Assembly (NCBI GenBank): GCA_965209065.1 | Contig: OZ242373.1 | Location: 1,550,001 to 1,614,000 of the forward strand | Direction of reading: 5' to 3' | Source: CBDBUR01 sp965209065 | GTDB lineage: Bacteria; Pseudomonadota; Alphaproteobacteria; JAPOUT01; G958296285 | Length of the DNA stretch: 64,000 bases | Shown here: piece after piece, positions 37,933 to 46,475 of the stretch | Position numbering within the stretch: position 1 is the stretch's first letter | How the letters are laid out: the number at the start of each line of letters is the position of its first letter | The notes under the pieces: model-generated | Seen by the model: the letters and a program-made list of their open reading frames with translations, nothing else | Told to the model about the DNA's origin: nothing | The model's database searches: none | Program-made: the position numbers and the translations under genes

Positions 37933-39140
37933 TAACGCTTGAGGGCTAAAACGCCGTTTGTTCCTCCAAAACCAAAGCTGTTGGTCATAATACAATTAAG
38001 CGAAGCATTATCTTTGCGCTCTTGTAAAATAGGCAGGTCGCTAAATATCGGGTCAAGGTTTTCTATGTGGGCAGAAGGCGCAATAAAATTACCCTTCATC
38101 ATTAGCAAACAATAAATAACTTCTTGGACTCCCGTTGCTCCCATAGAATGACCGGTTAAAGCCTTTGTCGCGCTTAAAGGCGGAAGTTTGTCGCCAAAAA
38201 CTAATCGCAGGGCTTCCGCTTCCTTTTCATCGCCAATCGGCGTGGAGGTGGCGTGAGGGTTGATGTAATCTATGTCGCAATCTAAATTTTGTATGGCAAG
38301 TTTCATCGCGCGCGCCGCACCCTCAGGCGAAGGCTGAACCATATCCTTGCCGTCCGAAGTAGCACCAAAACCAACTATCTCTCCTAAAATGTTAGCACCA
38401 CGCGCTTTGGCATGCTCTAATTCTTCCACAACCACCGCGCCCGCACCGCCGGCGATAACCAAACCATCTCTATCTTTGTCATAAGGACGCGAGGCAACTT
38501 GCGGGCGGTCATTGAAGCGAGAACTCATCGCTCCCATCGCGTCAAATAAAACCGATAGAGTCCAGTCTAAATCCTCGCCGCCACCAGCTAAAACAATGTC
38601 CTGCAAACCCCATTGAACCAGTTGCGCCGCATGTCCAATACAATGAACCGATGTCGCGCAAGCGGACGAAATAGAATAATTCACTCCCTTTATTTTTAAC
38701 AGCATAGAAGGCGCCGCTACGTTCGTGCTTGACATGGCTTTGGGAACTGCTGTCGGTGAAACTTTGCGCACCCCGCGCTCTTTCGCAATGATAGCGTTCT
38801 CTACAATGGTGCGCGTAGAAGGACCGCCCGAACCCAAGACAATACCTGTGCGCTCGTTGCTTACCTCGTTTTCTTCAAGTCCCGCCTCTGCTATCGCTTG
38901 CTTGAGCGCAATGTAAGCCCACGCCGTGCCTTCGCCCATAAAACGACGAGTCTTGCGGTCAAGCGCCGCTTCAACATCACACTTCGGCCTGCCCCACACC
39001 TGCGAGCGAAACCCCATCGTCTGCTGCTCCGGCGATATATCAATCCCAGAACGACCATGATAAAGACTATCACTCACCTCTTGCGCACCAACACCAATGG
39101 TCGACACAATGCCCAAACCCGTAATGACAACTCGCTTCAT
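37923..39140 (-). CDS. fabB: 3-oxoacyl-[acyl-carrier-protein] synthase I FabB
   Basis: Condensing enzyme that elongates unsaturated fatty acids made with FabA. The 405-residue thiolase-fold protein has the catalytic Cys161 (SISSACATSVHCIGHA), His296 (INPHATSTPIGD) and His331 with Lys326 (KALTGHSMGA). The ATG is one base past the fabA stop and its SD GGAGG lies within the end of fabA, so the two are coupled. A FabA-FabB pair implies the anaerobic route to unsaturated fatty acids. Confidence 0.97.
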   Translation of the reverse strand: MKRVVITGLGIVSTIGVGAQEVSDSLYHGRSGIDISPEQQTMGFRSQVWGRPKCDVEAALDRKTRRFMGEGTAWAYIALKQAIAEAGLEENEVSNERTGIVLGSGGPSTRTIVENAIIAKERGVRKVSPTAVPKAMSSTNVAAPSMLLKIKGVNYSISSACATSVHCIGHAAQLVQWGLQDIVLAGGGEDLDWTLSVLFDAMGAMSSRFNDRPQVASRPYDKDRDGLVIAGGAGAVVVEELEHAKARGANILGEIVGFGATSDGKDMVQPSPEGAARAMKLAIQNLDCDIDYINPHATSTPIGDEKEAEALRLVFGDKLPPLSATKALTGHSMGATGVQEVIYCLLMMKGNFIAPSAHIENLDPIFSDLPILQERKDNASLNCIMTNSFGFGGTNGVLALKRYAS

Positions 39141-39686
39141 TTATGCCTCCTCGTTAGACATCGTCTCAAAAAGACCAACTCGTAAATCTTCCGCTTGATA
39201 AATCTCTTCACCATCTACTTTCATAATACCATCACCGATGCCTAAAATGAGCCGCGATGTTAAAATACGCTTGAAATTAATATGGTAAGAAACGAGCTTC
39301 GCCTCAGGAAATACTTGCCCCGAAAATCGAACCTTGCCAACGCCTAAAGCTCGACCCTTGCCCTTCAAACCAGAATAACCAAGAAAAAATCCAACCAACT
39401 GCCAGAGCGCATCTAAACCCAAACAACCCGGCATAACCGGGTCACCATCAAAATGACAGGCAAAAAACCATAAATCGGGATTGATGTCTAACTCCGCTTT
39501 GATAAAACCCCTGCCAGAAGAACCGCCGGTGGCTGAAATTTCGGTAATGCGGTCAAACATCAGCATCGGCGGCAGCGGAAGACGCGGACCCCCTTCCCCA
39601 AAAAGGTTGCCGCGCGCACACCCTAGCAAACTCTCATAGTCGTAAGAACTCTGTCCTAATTGGCTTGTTTTTCCCATTTTTCCCAT
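39141..39686 (-). CDS. fabA: 3-hydroxyacyl-ACP dehydratase/isomerase FabA
   Basis: Dehydrates 3-hydroxydecanoyl-ACP and isomerises the product, starting unsaturated fatty acid synthesis. I use the ATG at 39686 (181 residues), preceded by AGGAAAAA; the open frame begins at a TTG (39731) that overlaps the -10 box. Active-site His78 and Asp92 are in ACHFDGDPVMPG and GCLGLDALWQL. The N-terminus MGKMGK comes from a 9-base duplication, so ATG 39677 is an equally placed second start. Confidence 0.94.
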   Translation of the reverse strand: MGKMGKTSQLGQSSYDYESLLGCARGNLFGEGGPRLPLPPMLMFDRITEISATGGSSGRGFIKAELDINPDLWFFACHFDGDPVMPGCLGLDALWQLVGFFLGYSGLKGKGRALGVGKVRFSGQVFPEAKLVSYHINFKRILTSRLILGIGDGIMKVDGEEIYQAEDLRVGLFETMSNEEA

Positions 39687-39719
39687 TTTTCCTACCCTCG
39701 CTTCCCTCGCGGGTAATCT

Positions 39720-39725
39720 ATTATA
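39720..39725 (-). promoter_or_regulatory. Candidate fabA promoter (-10)
   Basis: TATAAT on the minus strand, 33 bases before the chosen fabA ATG, with the SD in between. It overlaps the TTG at the 5' end of the open frame, which argues for the internal ATG start. Confidence 0.55.
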
Positions 39726-39756
39726 GCTCAATTTTTTATGTAAAAAACAATTTTTA

Positions 39757-39765
39757 TGCTATAGT
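39757..39765 (+). promoter_or_regulatory. Extended -10 of a leaderless irr promoter
   Basis: TGCTATAGT (TGn plus TATAGT) ends 5 bases before the irr ATG at 39771. No SD fits in this space, so the transcript would start at or near the ATG. The fabA -10 lies 34 bases away on the other strand. Confidence 0.55.
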
Positions 39766-39770
39766 AAATT

Positions 39771-40232
39771 ATGACTATCGCTAGAACAAAAAAGCAAAAA
39801 GATGTCATCGCAATCCTACAGGATAGCGGAATGAGAATGACTAAACAGCGGCTCGGCTTAGTTGAACTATTGTGGCAAGCTGACAGTTTGGGAAAAGATA
39901 AAAATCAACATGTCTCCGCTGATAAGCTGTTCCGTCTCGCAAAACACGCAGGGCTGGGACTCTCTTTGGCAACCGTTTATAATACGCTCAATCGCTGGGC
40001 GGACATAGGCTTGCTTATGCGGGTTTATCCTGCCTTGTCTAAAGGTAACCCTGTGATTTATTTTGATACCAATACTTCACGCCACCACCACTTCTTTGAT
40101 GAAGACGAAAATAAACTCTTGGATATTCATGACGATGCTATCGCCGTTCAAAATTTACCCATACCACCAAAAGGTAAAAAAATTAATAGCGTGGAAGTCT
40201 TTGTGCGTATCAACAAAAATCCTCTCGTTTAA
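39771..40232 (+). CDS. irr: Iron response regulator Irr (Fur family)
   Basis: Heme- and iron-status-dependent regulator typical of alphaproteobacteria. The 153-residue protein has the winged helix GMRMTKQRLGLVELLWQ and LSLATVYNTLNRWADIGLL, and the His cluster TSRHHHFFDEDENKLLDIHDD, which is a hallmark of Irr rather than Fur. Location divergent from fabA-fabB matches the conserved irr-fabA locus. Its 3' end overlaps the convergent moeB-like gene by 23 bases. Confidence 0.93.
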   Translation: MTIARTKKQKDVIAILQDSGMRMTKQRLGLVELLWQADSLGKDKNQHVSADKLFRLAKHAGLGLSLATVYNTLNRWADIGLLMRVYPALSKGNPVIYFDTNTSRHHHFFDEDENKLLDIHDDAIAVQNLPIPPKGKKINSVEVFVRINKNPLV

Positions 40233-40998
40233 TACGAGGGCGCGCGCCATTGAGCGGGTTCTCCCTATCCCATTTTAATTTAATAAGGCGGCTTTCATTG
40301 CTTAAACCATCGTAAAGCAAAAGTTTGTTGAGTAAGGTGTCTCCCGCACCAGTTATTTGCTTGATAAGCTCTAGAGCTTGGAGAGAACCCAAAATACCAC
40401 ATAAAGCTCCCATCACACCGCTGTCGCAATTATCGGCATCGTCTTTTATTTCACCAACCAGACAACGCCACGAAGGAAAAGGTGTGCCGTCTGCCGCTTT
40501 ATCAAAAGCACGAAAACTTGCCACCTGTCCGTTGAACGCGCCCACCGCCGCGCTCGTTAAATGCCGCTCAGCAAAAAAACAAACATCGTTGATTAAAAAT
40601 CTTGTTTCAACATTATCCGTGCCATCGGCGATGAAATCATACTTCTCAAAAAGCCGCAAGGCATTATGCGCTTCTAATTTTTCTTCATAAGCAATGAGGT
40701 TAATCTCAGGGTTTAATTTATGTAATTGTTCTTTTGCTCTGTGCACTTTGGGCTTATCAATATCTGCCGTGCTATAAAGAATTTGTCTTTGTAAATTATC
40801 AAGCGAAACCTTATCATCATCTATGATGCCAATCGTGCCAACGCCCGCCGCCGCTAAATAAAATAAACAAGAAGCACCTAATCCGCCTGCGCCAACCATC
40901 AATACTTTCGATTGCTTTAACTTCGCTTGACCCTCTCCCCCAATTTGCTTTAATAAAATATGACGTAAATAACGCTTTTGTTCCAACGCGCTTAACAT
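40210..40998 (-). CDS. ThiF/MoeB/HesA family adenylyltransferase
   Basis: E1-like enzyme that adenylates the C-terminus of a ubiquitin-like sulfur carrier (MoaD, ThiS or similar). The 262-residue protein has RYLRHILLKQIGGEGQAKL, the ATP loop VLMVGAGGLGASCL, the arginine finger region NLQRQIL and DGTDNVETRFLIND. The paired zinc cysteines of classical MoeB are not evident, which leaves HesA-like as an option. It overlaps the cysK stop by one base (TAATG), suggesting a link to sulfur transfer with cysteine synthesis. Confidence 0.88.
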   Translation of the reverse strand: MLSALEQKRYLRHILLKQIGGEGQAKLKQSKVLMVGAGGLGASCLFYLAAAGVGTIGIIDDDKVSLDNLQRQILYSTADIDKPKVHRAKEQLHKLNPEINLIAYEEKLEAHNALRLFEKYDFIADGTDNVETRFLINDVCFFAERHLTSAAVGAFNGQVASFRAFDKAADGTPFPSWRCLVGEIKDDADNCDSGVMGALCGILGSLQALELIKQITGAGDTLLNKLLLYDGLSNESRLIKLKWDRENPLNGARPRIKREDFC

Positions 40999-41942
40999 TA
41001 ATGCGCTAAATCATCAAACAGAGAAGTTGATAAATAACGCTCAGCGAAAGAAGGCAGGATAGTAACAATGACTTTGTTTTTATTTTCCGCACGCTTGGCA
41101 ATTTCTAAACTCGCGGCGACTGCCGCACCTGACGAAATGCCACCGGGAATACCCTCTACCGCCGCTAAACGCCGCGCCATCTTAAGAGCAGTCTCATTGC
41201 CAATTAAAATAACCTCGTCCATTAAACTCTTATCCATATTGTCAGGCACAAAGCCCGCGCCGATGCCTTGAATCTTATGCGGTCCCGCATCACCACCCGA
41301 AAGAACAGGACTATCCTCCGGCTCCACCGCTATCATCTTTAAGGTCGCCTTGCGCTTCTTTAGAACTCGTCCGCACCCGGTGAAAGTGCCTCCCGTGCCA
41401 ACACCCGATACAATAATATCAACCTCACCTTGCGTATCACGCCAAATTTCCTCAGCCGTTGTCGCCTCGTGGATTTTCGGATTCGCCGGGTTGGAAAATT
41501 GCTGCGGCATCACCGCCGAAGGAAGCGTCTCGGATAAAGCCTGCGCGCGCGCTAACGCACCCTTCATGCCCTCCGTTGCCGGCGTGAGCTCTAACTCCGC
41601 CCCCAATAGCAAAAGCATCTTGCGCCGCTCAATAGACATACTCTCAGGCATACACAAAATAAGACGCAAACCCTTCGCCGCACACACAAAAGCCAAGGCA
41701 ATGCCCGTGTTGCCCGAAGTCGGCTCTATGATTACGCTGTCAGGCTTGATTTTACCCTCACGCTCTAGAGCCTCTATCATCGCGAGACCTATCCTGTCCT
41801 TCACGCTCGACAGGGGGTTGAAAAATTCCAGCTTCGCTAGAAGCTGCGCTTCCAGCTTCTCCTCCGACATAAGCCGATTTAGCCGCACCAAAGGCGTTTC
41901 GCCAATTACCTCTAAAATGGAATTGTAAACCTTATCTCGCAT
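40998..41942 (-). CDS. cysK: Cysteine synthase A
   Basis: PLP enzyme that makes cysteine from O-acetylserine and sulfide. The PLP lysine is K48 in NPLSSVKDRIG; the substrate loop is PTSGNTGIALAFV; GTGGTFTGCGRVL and GGISSGAAVAAS bind cofactor phosphate. Length 314 is normal. It lies in line with dut-rrf2 upstream and the moeB-like gene downstream, and may be under control of the adjacent Rrf2 regulator. Confidence 0.96.
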   Translation of the reverse strand: MRDKVYNSILEVIGETPLVRLNRLMSEEKLEAQLLAKLEFFNPLSSVKDRIGLAMIEALEREGKIKPDSVIIEPTSGNTGIALAFVCAAKGLRLILCMPESMSIERRKMLLLLGAELELTPATEGMKGALARAQALSETLPSAVMPQQFSNPANPKIHEATTAEEIWRDTQGEVDIIVSGVGTGGTFTGCGRVLKKRKATLKMIAVEPEDSPVLSGGDAGPHKIQGIGAGFVPDNMDKSLMDEVILIGNETALKMARRLAAVEGIPGGISSGAAVAASLEIAKRAENKNKVIVTILPSFAERYLSTSLFDDLAH

Positions 41943-41957
41943 AAAACGCTCCTCTGG

Positions 41958-42011
41958 ATAGTGAAATTCCCCTAAATGGTGAAATCCCCCTAAATGGTGA
42001 AATCATTGGGC
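41958..42011. repeat. 18-base tandem repeat carrying the rrf2 stop codon
   Basis: Three near-identical 18-base units (ATGGTGAAATCCCCCTAA and variants) at 41958-41975, 41976-41993 and 41994-42011. On the minus strand the rrf2 stop TAG falls in the middle unit at 41990-41992. The two lower units have been added downstream of or at the gene end. Confidence 0.85.
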
Positions 42012-42436
42012 ATGTCTTTTTGACGCTCACGGTTTATTTTATCATCTTTTTTCGCGCGCGCGACTAATTCTTCAATGGTTATTTTCTCTAATGTTTTTAT
42101 CATTTGGCGCGTAATTTCAGCGCATAAAGGGTCAATCACCCGCTTGCCTAAAAGTGAAAAAGAAGCCTCTTGCCTATCGTTTTCGTTGAGCGCTGTGAAA
42201 ATGTCGGCAACCGATATGTTGCGCCGCTCGCGTGCTAAACGATAGCCGCCGTGCGGACCGCGCTGACCGGTTAAAATGTCCGCGCGCACCAGCTCTTGCA
42301 TCATTCGCTCTAAATAACGCCGCGAAATGTTTTGTCGCTGCGTTAGCTCCGAGCCGTTCATCGGGTTGGGGCGCGTGTGAAGGGCGATGTCAAGCACCGC
42401 TTCTAACGCACATAAAACTTTTTTTGATAAATACAC
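41990..42436 (-). CDS. Rrf2-family transcriptional regulator
   Basis: Winged-helix regulator. I place the start at GTG 42436, which has an AGAGGGGA SD, stands 10 bases after the dut stop and gives VYLSKKVLCALEAVLDIAL, the normal Rrf2 N-terminus; the longer frame would overlap dut by 44 bases. The recognition part is ISRRYLERMMQELVRADIL then GPHGGYRLAR. IscR and RirA bind an Fe-S cluster through three cysteines; here the corresponding region has a single Cys (PLCAEI), so a cluster is unlikely. CymR-like sensing of cysteine synthase is a possible alternative given adjacent cysK. Confidence 0.85.
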   Translation of the reverse strand: MYLSKKVLCALEAVLDIALHTRPNPMNGSELTQRQNISRRYLERMMQELVRADILTGQRGPHGGYRLARERRNISVADIFTALNENDRQEASFSLLGKRVIDPLCAEITRQMIKTLEKITIEELVARAKKDDKINRERQKDMPNDFTI

Positions 42437-42446
42437 TCCCCTCTCC

Positions 42447-42890
42447 CTAGCCGGTGGAACCAAAACCAGAAGTGGAGCGCGTGGTTTCATTGAGCGTATC
42501 TTTTTCTACAAAATTTACTTGAACATAAGGCGCGATAATCATCTGCGCAATGCGCGCGCCTCTGGTGAGCTGCCACGCTTCCTTGCTTAAATTGATAAGA
42601 GCAACTTTAATCTCTCCGCGATAATCTTCGTCAATCGTGCCAACGCCGTTGGTAAGCGTGATGCCATGCTTGGTGGATAATCCCGAACGCGCCCTGATTT
42701 GAGCCTCATACCCTTTGGGCAAAGCAATCGCAAAACCTGTCGGGACAAGCACGCGCTCTAAAGGGTTGATGGTTTGCTCGCTCTTAATGGCGGCAGATAA
42801 ATCCGCGCCCGACGCAAAAGCCGTCTGGTAATCGGGAAGAGGTAAGCCCGCCCCGTGAGCTAAACGTTTTATCTCAACTTGAATTGACAT
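42447..42890 (-). CDS. dut: dUTP diphosphatase
   Basis: Trimeric dUTPase that removes dUTP and supplies dUMP. The 147-residue protein shows all five family motifs: ASGADLSA, ARSGLSTKHG, GVGTIDEDYRGEIKVALIN, RIAQMIIAP and the C-terminal P-loop-like RSTSGFGSTG. It follows coaBC after 13 bases, the order seen in many alphaproteobacteria. Confidence 0.97.
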   Translation of the reverse strand: MSIQVEIKRLAHGAGLPLPDYQTAFASGADLSAAIKSEQTINPLERVLVPTGFAIALPKGYEAQIRARSGLSTKHGITLTNGVGTIDEDYRGEIKVALINLSKEAWQLTRGARIAQMIIAPYVQVNFVEKDTLNETTRSTSGFGSTG

Positions 42891-42903
42891 CAGACGCTAA
42901 ACA

Positions 42904-44154
42904 TTAAACGGCGTTAATTTTTCTTTTGTTAAAATGTGCTGGCAGTTGTTGGCAAATCTTTCTCGCCAATTCTGTTTTTGTCATCTTTGGTAAAGCCTGC
43001 TCGCCATTAGCACGCACGATTACCGCTTGGTTGAAGTCCGAACCAAAAACATCTTGAGATACATCATTTGCTATAATCCAATCACACGCCTTGCTTTTTA
43101 ATTTGAGTCTAGCGTTTTCTATTAAATTTTCGGTCTCTGCCGCAAAACCAACCACAAGGCTGGGGCGGTGTGCGTGATGGGCGATAGAGGCTAAAATATC
43201 AGGGTTCTTTTCCCAAATAAAGTTAGGGGTAAAATTAGGGTCGCTTTCGTCCACCTGCTTTTTTATTTTTTGTGCGCTGGAACGAATACGCCAATCGCAT
43301 ACCGCCGCAACGCAAAACGCACCATCTATTTTATGGGTAGATAAAATTTTATCGCAAGCCTGCTTCATCTCCGCCGCCGTTTCTACTTTAAGCATGCGCG
43401 CGCCTTTCGGAGAAGAATGCGAAACACAACCCTCAACATAAAAAACATCAGCACCCAAAGCAACAAGAGCCTCCGCCAACGCAAAACCCTGCTTGCCCGA
43501 TGAGTGATTGCTAATATAACGCACAGGGTCTATCTTTTCACGGGTCGCACCTGATGTGATAAGGAAAGCCTTGCCTTTTAAGAGCTGCTTGCGCTCCTCG
43601 TGGGGTGCGGTGCTATCTATTAAGGTGAGTGCATTATCGGCAATCGTTTTTATCGGCGGCAAACGACCCGAACCAAATTCACCACACGCCATCTCGCCAA
43701 CATCAGGCTCTATGATGTGAACCCCATCGCGCTTGAGCAAGGCAACATTGCGCCGTGTCGCTTTGTGCGACCACATACGCCAATTCATCGCCGGCGCTAA
43801 CATAATCGGCGTGTCGGTCGCTAATAATAAAGTCGTTGCTAAATCGTCCGCCAAACCTCCCGCCATCTTCGCAATGATGTTGGCAGTCGCCGGCGCGACC
43901 AAAAGCAAATCCGCACTGCGCGATAAAGCAATATGATCCATCTCCGCCTCAGAGCTCTCATCGAATAACTCACCGCGAACCTTGTTTCCCGAAAGACCCG
44001 CAAAAGATAGAGGCTGAATAAACTCTGTCGCAGATTTCGTCATCACGCAATCAACCGCAAAATGCCCGCGCTTTAGCTCGCGCACAAGGTCGAGACTCTT
44101 GTAAGCCGCGATGCCGCCGCCGATGATTAAAACGATGCGTCCCTTTTTTGCCAT
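42904..44154 (-). CDS. coaBC: Bifunctional phosphopantothenoylcysteine decarboxylase/ligase CoaBC
   Basis: Two consecutive steps of coenzyme A synthesis. The N-terminal CoaC flavoprotein half has SADLLLVAPATANIIAKMAG, LAPAMNWRMW and the cysteine loop EMACGEFGSGRLP. The C-terminal CoaB half (from about 185) has FLITSGATREKIDPVRYISN with the usual SSGKQG. 416 residues is normal. It is in line with ubiB upstream and dut downstream. Confidence 0.97.
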   Translation of the reverse strand: MAKKGRIVLIIGGGIAAYKSLDLVRELKRGHFAVDCVMTKSATEFIQPLSFAGLSGNKVRGELFDESSEAEMDHIALSRSADLLLVAPATANIIAKMAGGLADDLATTLLLATDTPIMLAPAMNWRMWSHKATRRNVALLKRDGVHIIEPDVGEMACGEFGSGRLPPIKTIADNALTLIDSTAPHEERKQLLKGKAFLITSGATREKIDPVRYISNHSSGKQGFALAEALVALGADVFYVEGCVSHSSPKGARMLKVETAAEMKQACDKILSTHKIDGAFCVAAVCDWRIRSSAQKIKKQVDESDPNFTPNFIWEKNPDILASIAHHAHRPSLVVGFAAETENLIENARLKLKSKACDWIIANDVSQDVFGSDFNQAVIVRANGEQALPKMTKTELARKICQQLPAHFNKRKINAV

Positions 44155-44174
44155 GTTGTGCTCCTAGCTTTATT

Positions 44175-45716
44175 CTACATAAAAAAAGAGTAATTTGGAT
44201 AAAATTTCGTTAATAAAATAAAAGCGCCTACGCCCAAAATAAAACCCAAAATAAAATTAGGCAATAAACCCCATAAAAAGCGCGGTTTTTTAGGCTTTGA
44301 GACCTCCTCGCTGGGCGCGCTATTAGGAGAGGGCGAAGACAAGGCTAGGATTTCGTCAAGTAAATCAGGCCCGTTCTGCCACAGCCTCTGCCCTAACTTG
44401 AAAACTTGTCCCAAAACCCTGTCAGGCGCATATTCCCGCTTCATCCAATTTTCCACAATCGGCGAAGCTACCTGCCATATATTCAGCCGCGGATTAAGCG
44501 CGCGCGCTAACCCCTCCGCCGCGAGCATCGTCTTTTGTAAAAGCAAAAGCTGCGGTTGCGTCTCCATCTCAAAACTCGCTGCCGTCTCGAAAAGCTGCCA
44601 CAAAAGCTGCGCCATCGATATGTCCGCCGCTGACTTATCCAAAATAGGCTCCCCTATCGCTCGCAAGGCTTGCGAAAATTGCGCGCAATCGGTGTCGCGC
44701 GGAACATAACCAACATCAATATGCTGCTGCGCCGCTAACTCATAATTGCCCTCTAAAAAAGCACGCAAAATCCACGCCATCGCACGCCGGTCGCGCTCGG
44801 GCAGGCGTGCCGTTATCCCAAAATCTATCGGCACGATTAAACCATCAGCGCGAACAAATAAATTGCCCGGATGAAAATCAGCATGAAAAAATCCATCATA
44901 AAGCGCGTGACTCAAAAAACCATGCAAAAGATTTTCGGCAAGCTCTGCCAAATTATGACCCGCTTGCGCTAACTTGTCCCGCTCGCTTATTTTGATGCCG
45001 TCAATCCACTCCATCGTTAAAATGTTTTGTCGCGTCCATTGCCACTCGGGCTTGGGAATATAAAAACCCTTTAGGTCTTTAGAATTTTTCCTAAGCTCAG
45101 ACATAGATGCCGCCTCAAGACGTAAATCCATTTCTCGTTTTGTCGTTTGTTCTAAATTTTTAAGCGCAGCTAAAGGACGCAGGCGGCGCGCACTCGGCAA
45201 ATAACGCTCAAGTTTTTTCCCCGCCCAGAATAAATCCGCCATATCTGCGTTGAACTTCTTTTCTATGTTGGGACGCAGAATTTTAACCGCATAATACTTG
45301 CCATCACGCCCGCGCGCTTTATGAACTTGCGCAATGCTCGCCGCGGCAATAGGCTCGCTGAAAGTTGTAAAAGGGTTATCGGGAAAAGCTTCGCCAATAA
45401 TTTTTTGCGCCTGAGATTGCGGAAAGGGCGGCAGTCTATCGTGGAGATGACCTAAATCATCAACATAAGCCTTGTCTAAAATATCCACGCGCACCGCTAA
45501 AAATTGCCCTAGCTTAATATAGGTGGGACCCAGTTTAGAAAAAGCCATCGCTAAAGGCGCAGGCTGTTTGGCACTCGCGCGGTGACGCTTCGGCAAAATT
45601 AAACGCAAGGGCAAAGGAAGGGCTTGACTCAAAACAGAGGGTAAGCCCGCTCCCGTTCTGCCTAAAATCCAAAAACCACGCGCCAATTTTAAGCTATGAC
45701 CTAAACCTTTTATCAT
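44175..45716 (-). CDS. ubiB: UbiB family atypical kinase, ubiquinone biosynthesis
   Basis: Membrane-anchored ABC1/ADCK-type kinase-like ATPase needed for ubiquinone synthesis. The 513-residue protein shows the KxGQ motif LGPTYIKLGQFLAVR (about 70), AAASIAQVHKA, the catalytic-loop FFHADFHPGN and PIDFGITARL. A hydrophobic C-terminal helix (FILGFILGVGAFILLTKF) would anchor it. It overlaps ubiE by one base (TAATG). Confidence 0.95.
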   Translation of the reverse strand: MIKGLGHSLKLARGFWILGRTGAGLPSVLSQALPLPLRLILPKRHRASAKQPAPLAMAFSKLGPTYIKLGQFLAVRVDILDKAYVDDLGHLHDRLPPFPQSQAQKIIGEAFPDNPFTTFSEPIAAASIAQVHKARGRDGKYYAVKILRPNIEKKFNADMADLFWAGKKLERYLPSARRLRPLAALKNLEQTTKREMDLRLEAASMSELRKNSKDLKGFYIPKPEWQWTRQNILTMEWIDGIKISERDKLAQAGHNLAELAENLLHGFLSHALYDGFFHADFHPGNLFVRADGLIVPIDFGITARLPERDRRAMAWILRAFLEGNYELAAQQHIDVGYVPRDTDCAQFSQALRAIGEPILDKSAADISMAQLLWQLFETAASFEMETQPQLLLLQKTMLAAEGLARALNPRLNIWQVASPIVENWMKREYAPDRVLGQVFKLGQRLWQNGPDLLDEILALSSPSPNSAPSEEVSKPKKPRFLWGLLPNFILGFILGVGAFILLTKFYPNYSFFM

Positions 45717-46435
45717 TATATTTTATAAGCAGAATAAATCGTAACAACCCCCGCGCTTAAGGGCGTTAATTTAATTTTAGAAAAACCCGCCGCACTTAAC
45801 ATTTGCGCGAAAGTTTCAGGCGCAGGAAATTCTTTAATGCTTTGAATAAGATAATCATAAGGCGCTCTATCGCCCATTATGCTTTGGGCTAAAAAGGGAA
45901 TACACCGATTAGAATAAAACTCATACAGCCCTTGTAGCGAAGGTTCAATTTGACTATTGAACTCTAAACATAAAAACTTACCACCATATTTTAGAACACG
46001 AAACATTTCACTTAACGCCGCCGAACGCGCTTTGATATTACGAATACCAAAACTTATCGTGCAACAATCCATACTATCACTCGCGAGAGGAAGGGCTTCT
46101 CCGTTAAGCCGAACAAGATGAAAACGCTGCCGAATGTTTTCTGATTCCTTGTTAAGCCGCGTTTGCGCTTGCGCTAACATCTGCGCGTTTTCATCACAAG
46201 AAAAAACCTCCAACAAGGTATTCGCTCTTAACGCCGCCAAACCAATATCACCCGAACCACCCGCAATATCAGCAAGGCGGTGCGCGGCACTTTGGTGCAC
46301 TGCGCCTTTGGGAATTTTATCCACCAAAACCCTCTTCCATAAGCGGTGCGCACCCAGCGACATCAAGTCATTCATAAGGTCATAACGCGCGGCGGAACGC
46401 TCAAAAACTTCCGCGACTGATAAAAACTTTGCCAT
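45716..46435 (-). CDS. ubiE: Ubiquinone/menaquinone C-methyltransferase UbiE
   Basis: SAM-dependent C-methyltransferase of quinone biosynthesis. The start at ATG 46435 gives MAKFLSVAEVFERSAARYDL, aligning with the family; the open frame reaches 46507 but that would cross the mutM promoter and start. Motifs are ADIAGGSGDIGLAAL, FGIRNIKARSAALSEMFRVL and GGKFLCLEFN. No SD is seen before the ATG. It is divergent from mutM with a 40-base gap. Confidence 0.93.
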   Translation of the reverse strand: MAKFLSVAEVFERSAARYDLMNDLMSLGAHRLWKRVLVDKIPKGAVHQSAAHRLADIAGGSGDIGLAALRANTLLEVFSCDENAQMLAQAQTRLNKESENIRQRFHLVRLNGEALPLASDSMDCCTISFGIRNIKARSAALSEMFRVLKYGGKFLCLEFNSQIEPSLQGLYEFYSNRCIPFLAQSIMGDRAPYDYLIQSIKEFPAPETFAQMLSAAGFSKIKLTPLSAGVVTIYSAYKI

Positions 46436-46475
46436 AAGGACAATATCGCATATATTTATTAAGAAAATATAGCAA

